A DNA stretch of 64,000 nucleotides, from positions 124,001 through 188,000 of the forward strand of contig JAFXFS010000013.1 of the NCBI GenBank assembly GCA_017513445.1, in the 5' to 3' direction. Within the stretch, counting starts at the first letter, position 1. Each line of letters opens with the position of its first letter. This document shows positions 8,671-18,049 of the stretch, piece by piece. The stretch is from Bacteroidales bacterium (GTDB taxonomy: Bacteria; Bacteroidota; Bacteroidia; Bacteroidales; UBA932). Below the pieces are notes generated by a model that had not been told where the DNA came from, ran no database searches, and was given only the letters and a program-made list of their open reading frames with translations. Position numbers and translations under genes: made by a program.

Positions 8671-11286
8671 CTATTTAGTAGCCATTTTAATAAGTAACTC
8701 CATTGCTTCAGATAGGCCGTCAGGGTTCTTTCCACCTGCAGTAGCAAGATAGTTCTGTCCGCCGCCACCTCCTTGGATGAATTTTGAAGCTTCACGGATA
8801 TCCTTTGATGCATTGAAGCCATTCTTAATCAAAGAATCTGTGTACATCAATGTCAAGCAGGCCTTTCCGTCTGGGGTTGTATATGCTGCAATAAACGAGC
8901 CAACTTCAACCTCTTTGTATAACATAAAGGCGATGTTTTTCATTGTCTCACCATCACTTACGCCTCTGAATGTGTAGATATCAAGGCCATTGATAGTAGT
9001 TTTATTGCTAATAATTTTCTCTTTAAGCTCTATTGTGTGCTTGCGAGCTGCCTCTTCAAGAGCTTTTTTAGCTGCCTCATTCTCCTGAATCATCTTCTGG
9101 ATACTTGCAATAACATTAGGGGTGTTATTAAAGCAGGATTTGATAGTGTTTAATGTATCCTCTGCAGTGTCAACAAGATTTTCAGCATAGCTTCCTGTTA
9201 CAGCTTCAATTCTTCTTACACCTGCGGCTACCGCTGATTCTGAAACAATTTTAAGAAGACCAATATCACCAGTTGCTCCTGTATGAGTACCACCACAAAG
9301 TTCTATAGAGTCGCCAAATTTGATAACTCTCACATAATCTCCATACTTTTCTCCGAATAGAGCTGTAGCACCCAGGGCTTTTGCTTCTTCAATAGCCATA
9401 CTGCGATGCTCCTCTCTTACAAAGTTCTCGCGAATCAATTTGTTTACAAGTTTTTCAACTTTTTTCAGATTTTCAGGAGTAATCTTCTCAAAATGAGAGA
9501 AGTCAAAGCGGAAATATGCATTACTTACATAAGAACCTTTTTGCTCAATATGTGATCCTAAAACCTCTCTAAGTGCGTGATGAAGAAGGTGAGTCGCAGT
9601 GTGATTTCTTGCAATCTCTCTTCTTCTTTCAACATCTACATAGGCCTTGTAACTGCTTTCAGTATCAAGAGGAAGTCTGTCTGCAATGTGGATAGAGAGA
9701 TTATTCTCCTTTATTGTGCCAAGAATCATAATCTTCTCACCCTTTTCAGTAATGATGTGTCCGGTATCACCAATTTGTCCACCACTCTCGGCATAGAAAG
9801 GAGTCTTGTCAAATACAATCTGATATGCCTCTTTGCCTTTAGACTTGACAGTTCTATACTTGGCAATCTTAATATCTTCAGCCAATGAATCATATCCAAC
9901 AAAATCTTCTTGAGGAAGTTCTTCAATTACAACCCAGTCTCCTGCCTCTTTAGCAGTTGCACTTCTGGCGCGCTCTTTCTGTTTGTTTAATTCCTCTTCA
10001 AAACCCTTAAAATCAATAGAATAGCCATTCTCTCTGGCGATAAGTTCACTCAAATCGATTGGGAATCCAAAAGTGTCGTAAAGCGTAAAGGCGTCACTTC
10101 CAGAGATAACTTTGCTCTCCTCTGATTTTTTCATAATCTGATTCATAAGGATAATACCCTTATCCAAAGTTCTCAAGAATGCCTCTTCCTCATTTTTAAC
10201 AACATCTTCAATCAATTTTTGTTGTTTTGCAATTTCTGGGTATGATTCGCCCATCTCTTCTACCAACTTAGCTACAAGTTTGCAAAGGAATGGCTCTTTA
10301 AGATCAAGGAAAGTGTAACCATATCTTACAGCTCTTCTTAAAATTCTGCGAATTACATAGCCGGCTTTAACATTTGAAGGAAGTTGACCATCAGCAATAG
10401 AGAAACTTATTGCGCGGATGTGGTCAGCGATAACTCTGATTGCGATACCCACCTCATTATCAGGAGTATATGGTTTGCCACAAAGTTCAGAAATTTTAGT
10501 AATCATACCTGTAAATACATCGGTATCATAATTACTTTTCTTGTTCTGTAGAGCCATACAAAGTCTTTCAAAACCCATTCCTGTATCAACGTGTTTTTGA
10601 GGGAGTGGTTCCAAAGAACCATTGGCTTTGCGATTGAATTGCATAAATACAAGGTTCCAAATCTCAATTACAAGGTGATGTCCTTTGTTGACCATCTCTG
10701 CTCCACTTACCTCTGCGCGTTCTTTGTCATCGCGAAGGTCGATATGAATCTCGCTACAAGGGCCACAAGGGCCTGTATCTCCCATTTCCCAGAAGTTATC
10801 CTTCTTGTTACCCAAGATAATGTGATCTTCCGGCAAATATTTTAACCATAAATTTTTGGCTTCACTGTCCATCTCAAGGTTGTCGTCTGCATAACCCTCA
10901 AAGACAGTAGCATATAATCTATCTTTATCCAATTTATATACTTCGGTAAGAAGTTCCCAAGCCCACTCAATCGCCTCTTTCTTGAAATAATCTCCAAAAC
11001 TCCAGTTACCAAGCATTTCAAACATTGTGTGGTGATATGTATCGTGTCCAACCTCTTCAAGGTCGTTATGTTTTCCACTGACTCTCAAACACTTTTGCGT
11101 ATCTGCTACTCTATGATATTTGGCAGGATTATTGCCTAAGAACCAATCTTTGAATTGATTCATACCGGCATTGGTAAACATCAAGGTAGGATCGTTTTTT
11201 ACAACCATTGGCGCAGATGGCACAATTGTGTGAGATTTTGACTCAAAAAAGTCCAAAAAGGTCTTTCTAATATCTTTAGCTTTCAT
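8671..11286 (-). CDS. alaS: Alanyl-tRNA synthetase
   Basis: AlaS charges tRNA-Ala and edits mischarged Ser and Gly. The product is 871 residues from the ATG at 11286, close to the family's usual length (876 in E. coli). A longer TTG-initiated reading (11310) adds eight residues not expected in the family and is rejected. Domains in order are the class II catalytic core ([13 protein letters not shown] near residue 45), the editing domain with zinc ligands in [11 protein letters not shown] and [12 protein letters not shown], and the C-Ala domain with the glycine run [15 protein letters not shown]. The downstream permease-Fmt gene starts 5 bases after the stop, coupling two tRNA-Met/Ala functions in one unit. 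Confidence 0.97.
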   Translation of the reverse strand: MKAKDIRKTFLDFFESKSHTIVPSAPMVVKNDPTLMFTNAGMNQFKDWFLGNNPAKYHRVADTQKCLRVSGKHNDLEEVGHDTYHHTMFEMLGNWSFGDYFKKEAIEWAWELLTEVYKLDKDRLYATVFEGYADDNLEMDSEAKNLWLKYLPEDHIILGNKKDNFWEMGDTGPCGPCSEIHIDLRDDKERAEVSGAEMVNKGHHLVIEIWNLVFMQFNRKANGSLEPLPQKHVDTGMGFERLCMALQNKKSNYDTDVFTGMITKISELCGKPYTPDNEVGIAIRVIADHIRAISFSIADGQLPSNVKAGYVIRRILRRAVRYGYTFLDLKEPFLCKLVAKLVEEMGESYPEIAKQQKLIEDVVKNEEEAFLRTLDKGIILMNQIMKKSEESKVISGSDAFTLYDTFGFPIDLSELIARENGYSIDFKGFEEELNKQKERARSATAKEAGDWVVIEELPQEDFVGYDSLAEDIKIAKYRTVKSKGKEAYQIVFDKTPFYAESGGQIGDTGHIITEKGEKIMILGTIKENNLSIHIADRLPLDTESSYKAYVDVERRREIARNHTATHLLHHALREVLGSHIEQKGSYVSNAYFRFDFSHFEKITPENLKKVEKLVNKLIRENFVREEHRSMAIEEAKALGATALFGEKYGDYVRVIKFGDSIELCGGTHTGATGDIGLLKIVSESAVAAGVRRIEAVTGSYAENLVDTAEDTLNTIKSCFNNTPNVIASIQKMIQENEAAKKALEEAARKHTIELKEKIISNKTTINGLDIYTFRGVSDGETMKNIAFMLYKEVEVGSFIAAYTTPDGKACLTLMYTDSLIKNGFNASKDIREASKFIQGGGGGQNYLATAGGKNPDGLSEAMELLIKMATK

Positions 11287-11307
11287 ACTCTTAAAATAGT
11301 TTGGTTG

Positions 11308-11343
11308 CAAAATTAGTTTTTTTATTCAAAATTATTATATTTG
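11308..11343. promoter_or_regulatory. Divergent -7 elements for alaS and the M23 operon
   Basis: On the minus strand TAATTTTG reads at 11315-11308, 22 bases upstream of the alaS ATG, and again at 11334-11327. On the plus strand TATATTTG lies at 11336-11343, 28 bases upstream of the M23 start. No convincing -33 TTTG was found at the right spacing for any of them, so this rests on the -7 element and the divergent gene layout. Confidence 0.4.
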
Positions 11344-11371
11344 CGTGGATATAAAGTTATGAAAAATCAGT

Positions 11372-12334
11372 ATGGCTCGAGAAAAATTGTATAAATTCAA
11401 CAAAAATACCCTCACTTACGAGGCTTGTACCCCAACAAGAAGGGAGAAAATTGTGAGATGGGCTATTTTTCTTGCTTGTGGTCTGCTAGTATCTTCGGGT
11501 TATTTCTACTTATATCATAATGTCTTCAGATTAGAGACACCAAAGATGCTTCTACTCTCTGAAAAGAATGGAGAGTTACTCTCAAAAATGGAGCTGCTAA
11601 ATCAGAGAATGGAGAATAAAAATCGTGTTCTCACAGAGCTTCAATTGAGAGACAATGTTATTTACCGCTCAATTTTCGGTATGGAGGAGATTCCTCAAGA
11701 GGTAAGAAATGCCGGTTATGGTGGTGTTAACAGATATGAGAAATTCAAATCTTTCTATAATGCAGAATTGCTGGCATCATCTGCAATGAAGATGGATGTT
11801 CTGACTAAAAAGGCATACATTCAATCTAAATCATTTGACGATATTGAGGTTCTTTCTAAGCGCGCAGGCGATATGGCATCCTGTATTCCAACTCTTTTCC
11901 CTGTTTCTACAGATAAGAGGAATAGAATTACAAGTGCGTTCGGATATCGTTTAGACCCATTCAGAGGCGCTTCAACAATGCATAGAGGTGTTGATATTGC
12001 AGGCCCAAGTGGTGAACCAATCTATGTAACTGGTGATGGTGTTGTTGAAGAGGTGGGTTATAATTTCTTCGGTTATGGTAACTTTGTTATTGTTGATCAC
12101 GGCTTCGGATATAAGACTCGATATGCTCATATCAAGAGTTCGAATGTTGCTGAAGGTCAGATAGTTCGCAGAGGAGATCAAATCGCAGAGATGGGAAATA
12201 CTGGTCGTTCCAGTGGTACTCACTTGCATTATGAAGTAATCTATAAATCACGTCCTATCAATCCTTGGAACTTCTTTAACAATAAGATGGATCCGAAGGA
12301 GTATGCAACATTGGTTAAACCGAAACAAAAGTAG
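11372..12334 (+). CDS. M23 family metallopeptidase (first of a tandem pair)
   Basis: The 320-residue protein is an LytM-type peptidoglycan endopeptidase anchored in the inner membrane. A transmembrane helix lies at about residues 25-47, a coiled coil at about 60-90, and the catalytic domain at about 190-300. Zinc ligands are complete: H204 and D208 in MHRGVDIAG and H286 in HLHYE (H284 is the catalytic partner). A complete active site suggests a working hydrolase rather than an EnvC/NlpD-like activator. A second, similarly built gene starts 9 bases after its stop. The role in wall growth or division is inferred. Confidence 0.9.
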   Translation: MAREKLYKFNKNTLTYEACTPTRREKIVRWAIFLACGLLVSSGYFYLYHNVFRLETPKMLLLSEKNGELLSKMELLNQRMENKNRVLTELQLRDNVIYRSIFGMEEIPQEVRNAGYGGVNRYEKFKSFYNAELLASSAMKMDVLTKKAYIQSKSFDDIEVLSKRAGDMASCIPTLFPVSTDKRNRITSAFGYRLDPFRGASTMHRGVDIAGPSGEPIYVTGDGVVEEVGYNFFGYGNFVIVDHGFGYKTRYAHIKSSNVAEGQIVRRGDQIAEMGNTGRSSGTHLHYEVIYKSRPINPWNFFNNKMDPKEYATLVKPKQK

Positions 12335-12343
12335 GAGGTGCCA

Positions 12344-13297
12344 ATGACAAAGTTTGTATTTGATAGGGAAAAGTTGAAATTTCAAGAGCATAAACGTTCC
12401 CCTAAAGAGATTCTGCTTACTATTTTAAAATACTTTTTGTTGTCAATAGTGGTGGCATTCTTATTCTATGTGGTAATAGCACTACTTATTGATACTGAGC
12501 GTGAAAGGAGATTAAAAGCAGAGAATCGTTATCTTGAGCAGGAGTATGCAAAGATGGAGGAGAAGATGGATATGCTTGATAATGCGATATCCAATCTGGA
12601 GTTGAGAGATCAGGCGATATATCAAGATATATTTAATGCTATGCCACCTGATTATCTGCCAGAAGAGACGGTGACTGATTATGGTCAGCTGGATACAATT
12701 AAGGATAAAGCGTTGGTAATCAGCACTTTTGATAAGAGTTGTGAGCTTGTTGAAGTATCTAAAAATATCTCAAAAGATATAGATGATATAATTACATTAT
12801 TTTCAAATATGGGAGATAGTGTAAAGAGGATTCCTTCACTTATTCCAGTTAATAATTTCAATAGCGCACAGACTGGTGCATCTCTGGGAATGAAGGTAAA
12901 TCCCTTTTATAAGACCATCAAGATGCATACGGGTATAGACCTATTAGTTCCGGTGGGGACAGAGGTTATTGCTACGGCTACAGGCATTGTCGAGAAGGTA
13001 ACTCGTTCAAAAAAAGATAAGGGGAATAGCATCCTTATTAACCACGGGAATGGTTATAAGACTATGTATGCCCACTTGAATGACATTTTGGTAAGACAGG
13101 GACAATCTGTTAAACAGGGTGTGAGAATAGGGCGATCTGGAAATACAGGTGTATCGTTTGCCCCGCACCTCCATTATGAGGTAATTAAAGATAGTATAAG
13201 TCAAGATCCTATACCATACTTCTTCGGAAGTCTAACTACATCGGAGTATAGAGAGATGATGATAATTGCAAGTAATACAGGACAATCATTAGATTAA
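12344..13297 (+). CDS. M23 family metallopeptidase (second of a tandem pair)
   Basis: The protein has the same plan as its neighbour: a membrane helix near residues 25-50, a coiled coil near 55-90, and a C-terminal peptidase domain. The zinc ligands are H195 and D199 in MHTGIDLLVP and H277 in HLHYE, so the site is complete. I place the start at ATG 12344 because AGGAGG at 12333-12338 ends five bases before it; an in-frame GTG at 12338 overlaps that ribosome-binding site. The length is then 317 residues. The pair probably arose by duplication, but the proteins have diverged widely outside the catalytic core. The merR-type gene follows after 4 bases. Confidence 0.9.
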   Translation: MTKFVFDREKLKFQEHKRSPKEILLTILKYFLLSIVVAFLFYVVIALLIDTERERRLKAENRYLEQEYAKMEEKMDMLDNAISNLELRDQAIYQDIFNAMPPDYLPEETVTDYGQLDTIKDKALVISTFDKSCELVEVSKNISKDIDDIITLFSNMGDSVKRIPSLIPVNNFNSAQTGASLGMKVNPFYKTIKMHTGIDLLVPVGTEVIATATGIVEKVTRSKKDKGNSILINHGNGYKTMYAHLNDILVRQGQSVKQGVRIGRSGNTGVSFAPHLHYEVIKDSISQDPIPYFFGSLTTSEYREMMIIASNTGQSLD

Positions 13298-13301
13298 TAT
13301 T

Positions 13302-13640
13302 ATGCCATACAAACCATTCAAAGCAGAAAAACTCTATTTTACAATAGGAGAGGTGGCCGAAATTTTTGGTGAAAGTACTTCTCTGATAAGATTTTGGGCT
13401 GATAAATTTCCGCAATATATTAAGCCAGAGAGGAATAAAAAGGGCAACAGACTCTTCTCTCAACAGGATCTTCAAAACTTCAAGACCATTCACTATTTGG
13501 TTAAGCAGCGAGGAATGACCTTGGATGGAGCAGCCAAAAGAATGAAAGAGAACAAGGATGGACTTAATAAGAACGTTGAGATCATTGATAAACTCGATGA
13601 GATTAAAATTATGTTACAACAAGTTTACGAGTCGCTATAG
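13302..13640 (+). CDS. MerR family transcriptional regulator
   Basis: The 112-residue protein has a winged-helix MerR DNA-binding domain at about residues 12-80 (YFTIGEVAEIFGESTSLIRFW then KGNRLFSQQDL), followed by a short helix that would dimerise. It has no effector-binding domain and no cysteine cluster, so it is the short type common next to M23 genes in Bacteroidota. The targets are unknown. It sits between the M23 pair and a Nif3-like gene with gaps of 4 and 2 bases, inside the same transcript. Confidence 0.88.
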   Translation: MPYKPFKAEKLYFTIGEVAEIFGESTSLIRFWADKFPQYIKPERNKKGNRLFSQQDLQNFKTIHYLVKQRGMTLDGAAKRMKENKDGLNKNVEIIDKLDEIKIMLQQVYESL

Positions 13641-13642
13641 TT

Positions 13643-14398
13643 ATGAAGGCAAAAGAGGTAGCAGCAATTATTGAGGAGTTTGCACCACTCTCTTTGCAAG
13701 AGGGTTGGGATAATGCAGGTTTCTCGGTTGGAGATTCCAACCAGGAGGTCACATCTGTTTTGGTAGCATTGGATTGCACACCGGAGTTAATTCTTGAGGC
13801 AGTAGAGTTGGGTGCAAATATGATAATAACTCACCATCCACTTATCTTTGGTGGTGTTAAAAAGATTACATTTGACAATGTTGTAGGCAGATCAATACAG
13901 TTGGCAATTCAAAACAATATTGTTCTTTATTCAGCACATACAAATGCAGATAAGGTGTGGGTTAGTAAACTAATGGCGGAGAGACTCAATTTGGAGAATG
14001 TCAGCCCGTTGGATGAATCCCTCATAGGAGTTGTAGGTGACTTGCCTTGTGAGATGGATAGCAAGGAGTTTGTGGAGAGAGTAAAGTCTGTATTCTCTTT
14101 AAAATCAATAAGATACTCACAACCTCTTGAACAAAAAATCAGGAGAGTAGCCCTTTGTGGAGGCAGTGGAAAATCTATGATAAATGCATCTATTGCAAAT
14201 GGTGCTCAGGCATATATTACAGGAGATATTCCATACCACGAATTCTTCTGCAGAGATAATTATATGATTTTAGATATTGGTCATTACGAGAGTGAGATAG
14301 ATTTTGTTGAAAACATTATATCTATTCTTAAGAAAAAAATATCTAACTTTGCAATCTATAACACGACAAAAAATAATAATCCAATATATTACATTTAA
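13643..14398 (+). CDS. Nif3-like dinuclear metal centre protein
   Basis: The 251-residue protein belongs to the NIF3/YbgI family of toroidal hexamers with a two-metal site. Metal-binding motifs are visible: WDNAGFSVGD near residue 21, THHPLIFGG near 62, SAHTNAD near 96 and GHYESE near 215. It is the short form, without the PII-like insert that takes other members to about 370 residues. Suggested activities include GTP cyclohydrolase-like chemistry, but the physiological role is unsettled. In Bacteroidota it is typically followed by a zinc-ribbon protein gene, as here (7-base gap). Confidence 0.9.
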   Translation: MKAKEVAAIIEEFAPLSLQEGWDNAGFSVGDSNQEVTSVLVALDCTPELILEAVELGANMIITHHPLIFGGVKKITFDNVVGRSIQLAIQNNIVLYSAHTNADKVWVSKLMAERLNLENVSPLDESLIGVVGDLPCEMDSKEFVERVKSVFSLKSIRYSQPLEQKIRRVALCGGSGKSMINASIANGAQAYITGDIPYHEFFCRDNYMILDIGHYESEIDFVENIISILKKKISNFAIYNTTKNNNPIYYI

Positions 14399-14405
14399 GT
14401 AGATT

Positions 14406-15233
14406 ATGGCTACAAGAAAGAGTACAAAAAATGTCAATAATTTGACAGTCAAAGATCAAAACGAAACATTTGTATCAATTTCAAAGAATGTTTCAGATTC
14501 TGATATCTCTATGGAGGAAAAACTTCGTGTTTTATATCAGATGCAGAAGGTAGATACCAAAATTGATCAAATACACCTGTTGCGTGGTGAACTTCCATTG
14601 GAAGTTAAAGATATTGAGGATGCTATCGAAGGTTTGAATACTCGTATTGAAAATCTATCAGTAGATATCAAACAAACAGAGCAAAGCAACTCACACTACA
14701 AAACTCAAATTGAAGAGAGCAAAGCTTTAGTTGCTAAATATGAAAAACAAAGAGAGAATGTTCAAAACAACCGTGAATATGACTCATTATCAAAAGAGAT
14801 TGAGTATCAGGAACTTGAACAAGAGGCGTTAGAAAAAAGAATCAGAGATAATGTTCTTGAGATCAATGAGAAGAAAGAGGCAGTTGCTCAGGCAAAAGCT
14901 CTTTTGGAAGAGAAGCATCTTGATCTTAAAAACAAACAAGAGGAGTTGGATGCTATCATCAATGATACTTCAAAAGAGGAAGAACAACTACTAGCTGAGA
15001 AAGAAGAATTGTCTCAAAAAATTGAATCAAGAGTTCTATCAGCATACGAAAGAGTTCGTACAAATGCTAGAAACAGATTGGCTGTTGTGACAGTTCAGAG
15101 AGATGCTTGTGGTGGTTGTTTCAATAAAATACCTCCTCAAAGACAGTTGGATATTGCAAATAACAAGAAGATTATCGTTTGTGAATACTGCGGTAGAATC
15201 TTGGTAAGCAAAGATATTGACTCAAAAGAGTAA
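14406..15233 (+). CDS. Coiled-coil zinc-ribbon protein (DUF164/CdsZ-like)
   Basis: The 275-residue protein has a long antiparallel coiled coil at about residues 40-215, rich in Glu, Lys and Gln. A C4 zinc ribbon near the C terminus is made by CGGC (about residue 236) and CEYC (about 260). The same architecture defines the C4-type zinc-ribbon family linked to nucleic-acid or chaperone functions. The N-terminal 35 residues are polar and look disordered. It is embedded between the Nif3-like gene and dnaB, with gaps of 7 and 6 bases. No function is proven. Confidence 0.85.
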   Translation: MATRKSTKNVNNLTVKDQNETFVSISKNVSDSDISMEEKLRVLYQMQKVDTKIDQIHLLRGELPLEVKDIEDAIEGLNTRIENLSVDIKQTEQSNSHYKTQIEESKALVAKYEKQRENVQNNREYDSLSKEIEYQELEQEALEKRIRDNVLEINEKKEAVAQAKALLEEKHLDLKNKQEELDAIINDTSKEEEQLLAEKEELSQKIESRVLSAYERVRTNARNRLAVVTVQRDACGGCFNKIPPQRQLDIANNKKIIVCEYCGRILVSKDIDSKE

Positions 15234-15239
15234 TATTCT

Positions 15240-16730
15240 ATGGCAAAAAGGGAGAGCAATAAACGAGCAAATAGTACAGTTGATCTTAATACAATAGGGC
15301 TTGAGATGGGACGTAAACCACCTCAAGCTATTGATGTTGAGGAGGCTGTGTTAGGCGCATTACTTGTTGAACCAGAGTGTGTTACAGAGATAATGGACTC
15401 GCTCTCTCCTGATTGTTTCTACAAGGAAGCGAATAAGAAGATATTCAAGGCAATTTTAGGATTGGCGCAGCGTCACGCTCCAGTTGATATTTACACTGTC
15501 TCAAATGAATTAAGTGCGACAGGTGATCTTGAACTTATAGGTGGTGTACACTACTTGAGCCAGCTCTCTTTGAGAATTGGTTCAGCCACACACGTTGATT
15601 ATCACGCGAAGGTACTCCTTCAAAAGTATATCCAGAGAGAACTTATTTCTATTTCATACGAGGTGCAAAGAAATGCATTTGATGATACTCTCTCTGTGGA
15701 TGTTCTACTTGATGATGCTCAGCAGAAACTCTTTACTCTTACAGAGAAGAATATGCGTAATGAGTCATCGACAATCCACGGATTGATAAATTTAGCTCTG
15801 GATGATATTGAAAAGTATCAAAATAATGATAGCGGATTGAGTGGTGTGCCTTCTGGATATGCAAAATTGGATGAGAAGACTTTAGGATGGCAACCATCAG
15901 ACCTTATTATTGTGGCTGCCCGTCCATCAATGGGTAAAACTGCTTTTGTGCTTAATATGGCACGAAATATGGCGGTTGACCATAATGTTCCCGTTGCATT
16001 CTTCTCTCTAGAAATGTCGTCGCTACAACTTATAAAAAGAATTATAGTTAGTGAGACAGGTTTGAGTGCAGATAAAATCAGAGGTGGATCAAAACTTAGT
16101 GTGGATGAGTGGAATGTCTTGAATGATAGGGTTGGAGCTATTGCAAATGCACCATTCTGGGTAGATGATACTCCATCACTTTCGATATATGAATTCCGTT
16201 CAAAGGCAAGAAAGTTAGTGAATAATGCCGGAGTGAAGGCAATTATTATTGACTACTTGCAGTTGATGACGGGACCTCCTGAGCTAAAGGGACTCCGTGA
16301 GCAGGAGGTTGCACACATATCTCGTTCCTTAAAAGCAATCGCCAAAGAGTTAAATGTGCCTATAATAGCTTTGTCGCAGCTTTCAAGACAGGTTGAGACA
16401 CGTGGAGGTAATCGTCGTCCAATGTTGAGTGACCTTCGTGAATCCGGAGCTATTGAGCAGGATGCCGATTTGGTAATCTTTATAAATCGTCCTGAATATT
16501 ATGGTGGAGATAGAAGCAGTCCCGGTAGGGCTGAAATTATCATTGCCAAGCATAGAAATGGTGAAGTTGGAGATGTTAATATGGTATTTATCCCATCAGA
16601 AATCAAATTCGTAGATGAGGATCACCTTAGTATTCCTCTCCCAGAGATGGAAGATGAGTTAGATAATTACCAAATTATCAAATCAGGTATGAATAGTAGT
16701 GACTTCACTATGAATAGCACTGAGTTCTAA
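15240..16730 (+). CDS. dnaB: Replicative DNA helicase DnaB
   Basis: DnaB is the hexameric 5'-3' helicase that opens the replication fork. The 496-residue product has an N-terminal DnaB_N domain (about residues 30-130) and a RecA-like C-terminal domain with Walker A ARPSMGKTAF near residue 230. It also has Walker B IIIDYLQLM near 340 and the arginine-rich LSQLSRQVETRGGNRRPMLSDLRESG. No intein is present. It lies in the long plus-strand run with a 6-base gap upstream. The 25-residue tail after the helicase core is polar and poorly conserved. Confidence 0.97.
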   Translation: MAKRESNKRANSTVDLNTIGLEMGRKPPQAIDVEEAVLGALLVEPECVTEIMDSLSPDCFYKEANKKIFKAILGLAQRHAPVDIYTVSNELSATGDLELIGGVHYLSQLSLRIGSATHVDYHAKVLLQKYIQRELISISYEVQRNAFDDTLSVDVLLDDAQQKLFTLTEKNMRNESSTIHGLINLALDDIEKYQNNDSGLSGVPSGYAKLDEKTLGWQPSDLIIVAARPSMGKTAFVLNMARNMAVDHNVPVAFFSLEMSSLQLIKRIIVSETGLSADKIRGGSKLSVDEWNVLNDRVGAIANAPFWVDDTPSLSIYEFRSKARKLVNNAGVKAIIIDYLQLMTGPPELKGLREQEVAHISRSLKAIAKELNVPIIALSQLSRQVETRGGNRRPMLSDLRESGAIEQDADLVIFINRPEYYGGDRSSPGRAEIIIAKHRNGEVGDVNMVFIPSEIKFVDEDHLSIPLPEMEDELDNYQIIKSGMNSSDFTMNSTEF

Positions 16731-16769
16731 TTGGGCACGAGTTTTGCTCCTACTATTGAAAAATTTAAT

Positions 16770-17639
16770 ATGAGATATTTTAGAAGATTAGTATTATCAA
16801 TTTTAACACTTACAACCCTTTTTATTAATGTTAATGCACAAACTATCAAAGATGTGCCTTTCCAAGATGGAGAGAATACCACATTGGTAGTACATTATAA
16901 ATGGGGTGTCATAAATGCAGATATAGCCGAAGTTTCAATTCAACTTACCGAAGAGGTTTATAATAATGAAAATTGTATTCACGTTCTAGCCCATGCATCC
17001 ACATATCCATTTTGGGATAAGTTCTTCAAGGTAAGAGATATTTATGAGGCAATTTTTACAGCAGATAATGTTGAACCACGCTATTTCCATCGTGATGTTA
17101 ATGAGGGTAATTATTCTGCACAGAACTTCTATCACTGGAAGCCAAATAGCAACGATGTAGATATTAAAGTAACAAAATCGACTCGTCCGCCACTAGATTC
17201 AACTCTAAATGTTGGTAGAGAACTATACGATTTGATAACAATGGTTTACCACGCAAGAAGTGTAGATTTTGAAGAGTTGGAGAAGAAACCTATAAACTTC
17301 GTATGTGCAATTGATAAAAACCTTATGGATGTTCAATTGAGATTTATGGGTAGAGAAGAGAAGAATATCAAAGATTTGGGTAAATTCAACACTGTTAAAG
17401 TAGGTGCATCTGTAACCGCAAGAAAGGGCAATGAAAAGAGTGATGTTGAATCAAATTTCTCGGTAACAAAAGAGGGTGTATTTAAAGGTAAAGATGATGT
17501 AATCATCTGGTTTTCAGATGATTCCAATAAAGTTCCATTGACTTTCCGTTCCCCTGTAGCTGTTGGTTCTATTAATGGCAGAATGGTAAAGGTAGATGGT
17601 ACAAAATATCCATTAACAAGTCAATTGTTAGATGAGTAG
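16770..17639 (+). CDS. DUF3108 domain exported protein
   Basis: The 289-residue protein begins with a signal peptide (MRYFRRLVLSILTLTTLFIN, cleavage after about residue 24, VNA-QT). The mature part resembles the DUF3108 family (VVHYKWGVINADIAEVSI and ASTYPFWDKFFKVRDIYEA), a periplasmic or outer-membrane-associated beta protein of unknown function. I start it at ATG 16770; an in-frame TTG at 16731 would place 13 non-signal residues in front of the signal peptide. Its last 8 bases overlap rseC, which suggests translational coupling to the Rnf operon. Confidence 0.85.
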   Translation: MRYFRRLVLSILTLTTLFINVNAQTIKDVPFQDGENTTLVVHYKWGVINADIAEVSIQLTEEVYNNENCIHVLAHASTYPFWDKFFKVRDIYEAIFTADNVEPRYFHRDVNEGNYSAQNFYHWKPNSNDVDIKVTKSTRPPLDSTLNVGRELYDLITMVYHARSVDFEELEKKPINFVCAIDKNLMDVQLRFMGREEKNIKDLGKFNTVKVGASVTARKGNEKSDVESNFSVTKEGVFKGKDDVIIWFSDDSNKVPLTFRSPVAVGSINGRMVKVDGTKYPLTSQLLDE

Positions 17640-18045
17640 TATCGAACACGAAGGTGTGATTGTTGAGATTAAGGGGAACTCTAAAGCCGTTGTCTCTATT
17701 GTAAGCAAATCTGCTTGCGCCTCTTGTCACGCCAAAGGTGTATGTTCAGCTGCCGATCAGAAAGAGAAAAAGATAGAGGTTACTCTCTCTTCCGATGATA
17801 ATTATTCAGTCGGAGAGAGAGTAATTCTTTCATTAGAAAGTGGTATTGGGCTTAAAGCAGTTTTGGTACTTTATGTAATTCCTTTGATTATTTTATTAAC
17901 TTTATTATTAACTTTGTTGAGTTGTAAAGTTAGCGAACCTATGTCGGCGTTAATATCGGTAGGATCGGTGGCGTTATACTATGTGTTAGTTAAGATTTTC
18001 AATATCTCTTTAGAGAGAAATTTATATTTTAAGATTAGAAAGTGA
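17632..18045 (+). CDS. rseC: RseC/MucC family protein
   Basis: The 137-residue protein has an N-terminal soluble domain with a cysteine cluster (CASCHAKGVCSAADQ, about residues 24-38). Two hydrophobic helices follow at about residues 75-96 and 100-122. This is the SoxR-reducing/RseC family, which in Bacteroidota is the standard first gene of the Rnf cluster. It may help assembly of, or electron transfer to, redox proteins at the membrane. It overlaps the DUF3108 gene by 8 bases and precedes rnfB by 4. Confidence 0.88.
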   Translation: MSSIEHEGVIVEIKGNSKAVVSIVSKSACASCHAKGVCSAADQKEKKIEVTLSSDDNYSVGERVILSLESGIGLKAVLVLYVIPLIILLTLLLTLLSCKVSEPMSALISVGSVALYYVLVKIFNISLERNLYFKIRK

Positions 18046-18049
18046 TATT

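Noticed and set aside
11287-11310. Longer alaS start at 11310
   Set aside because: It would be a TTG that adds eight residues before the family start, and the ATG at 11286 has a -7 element upstream.
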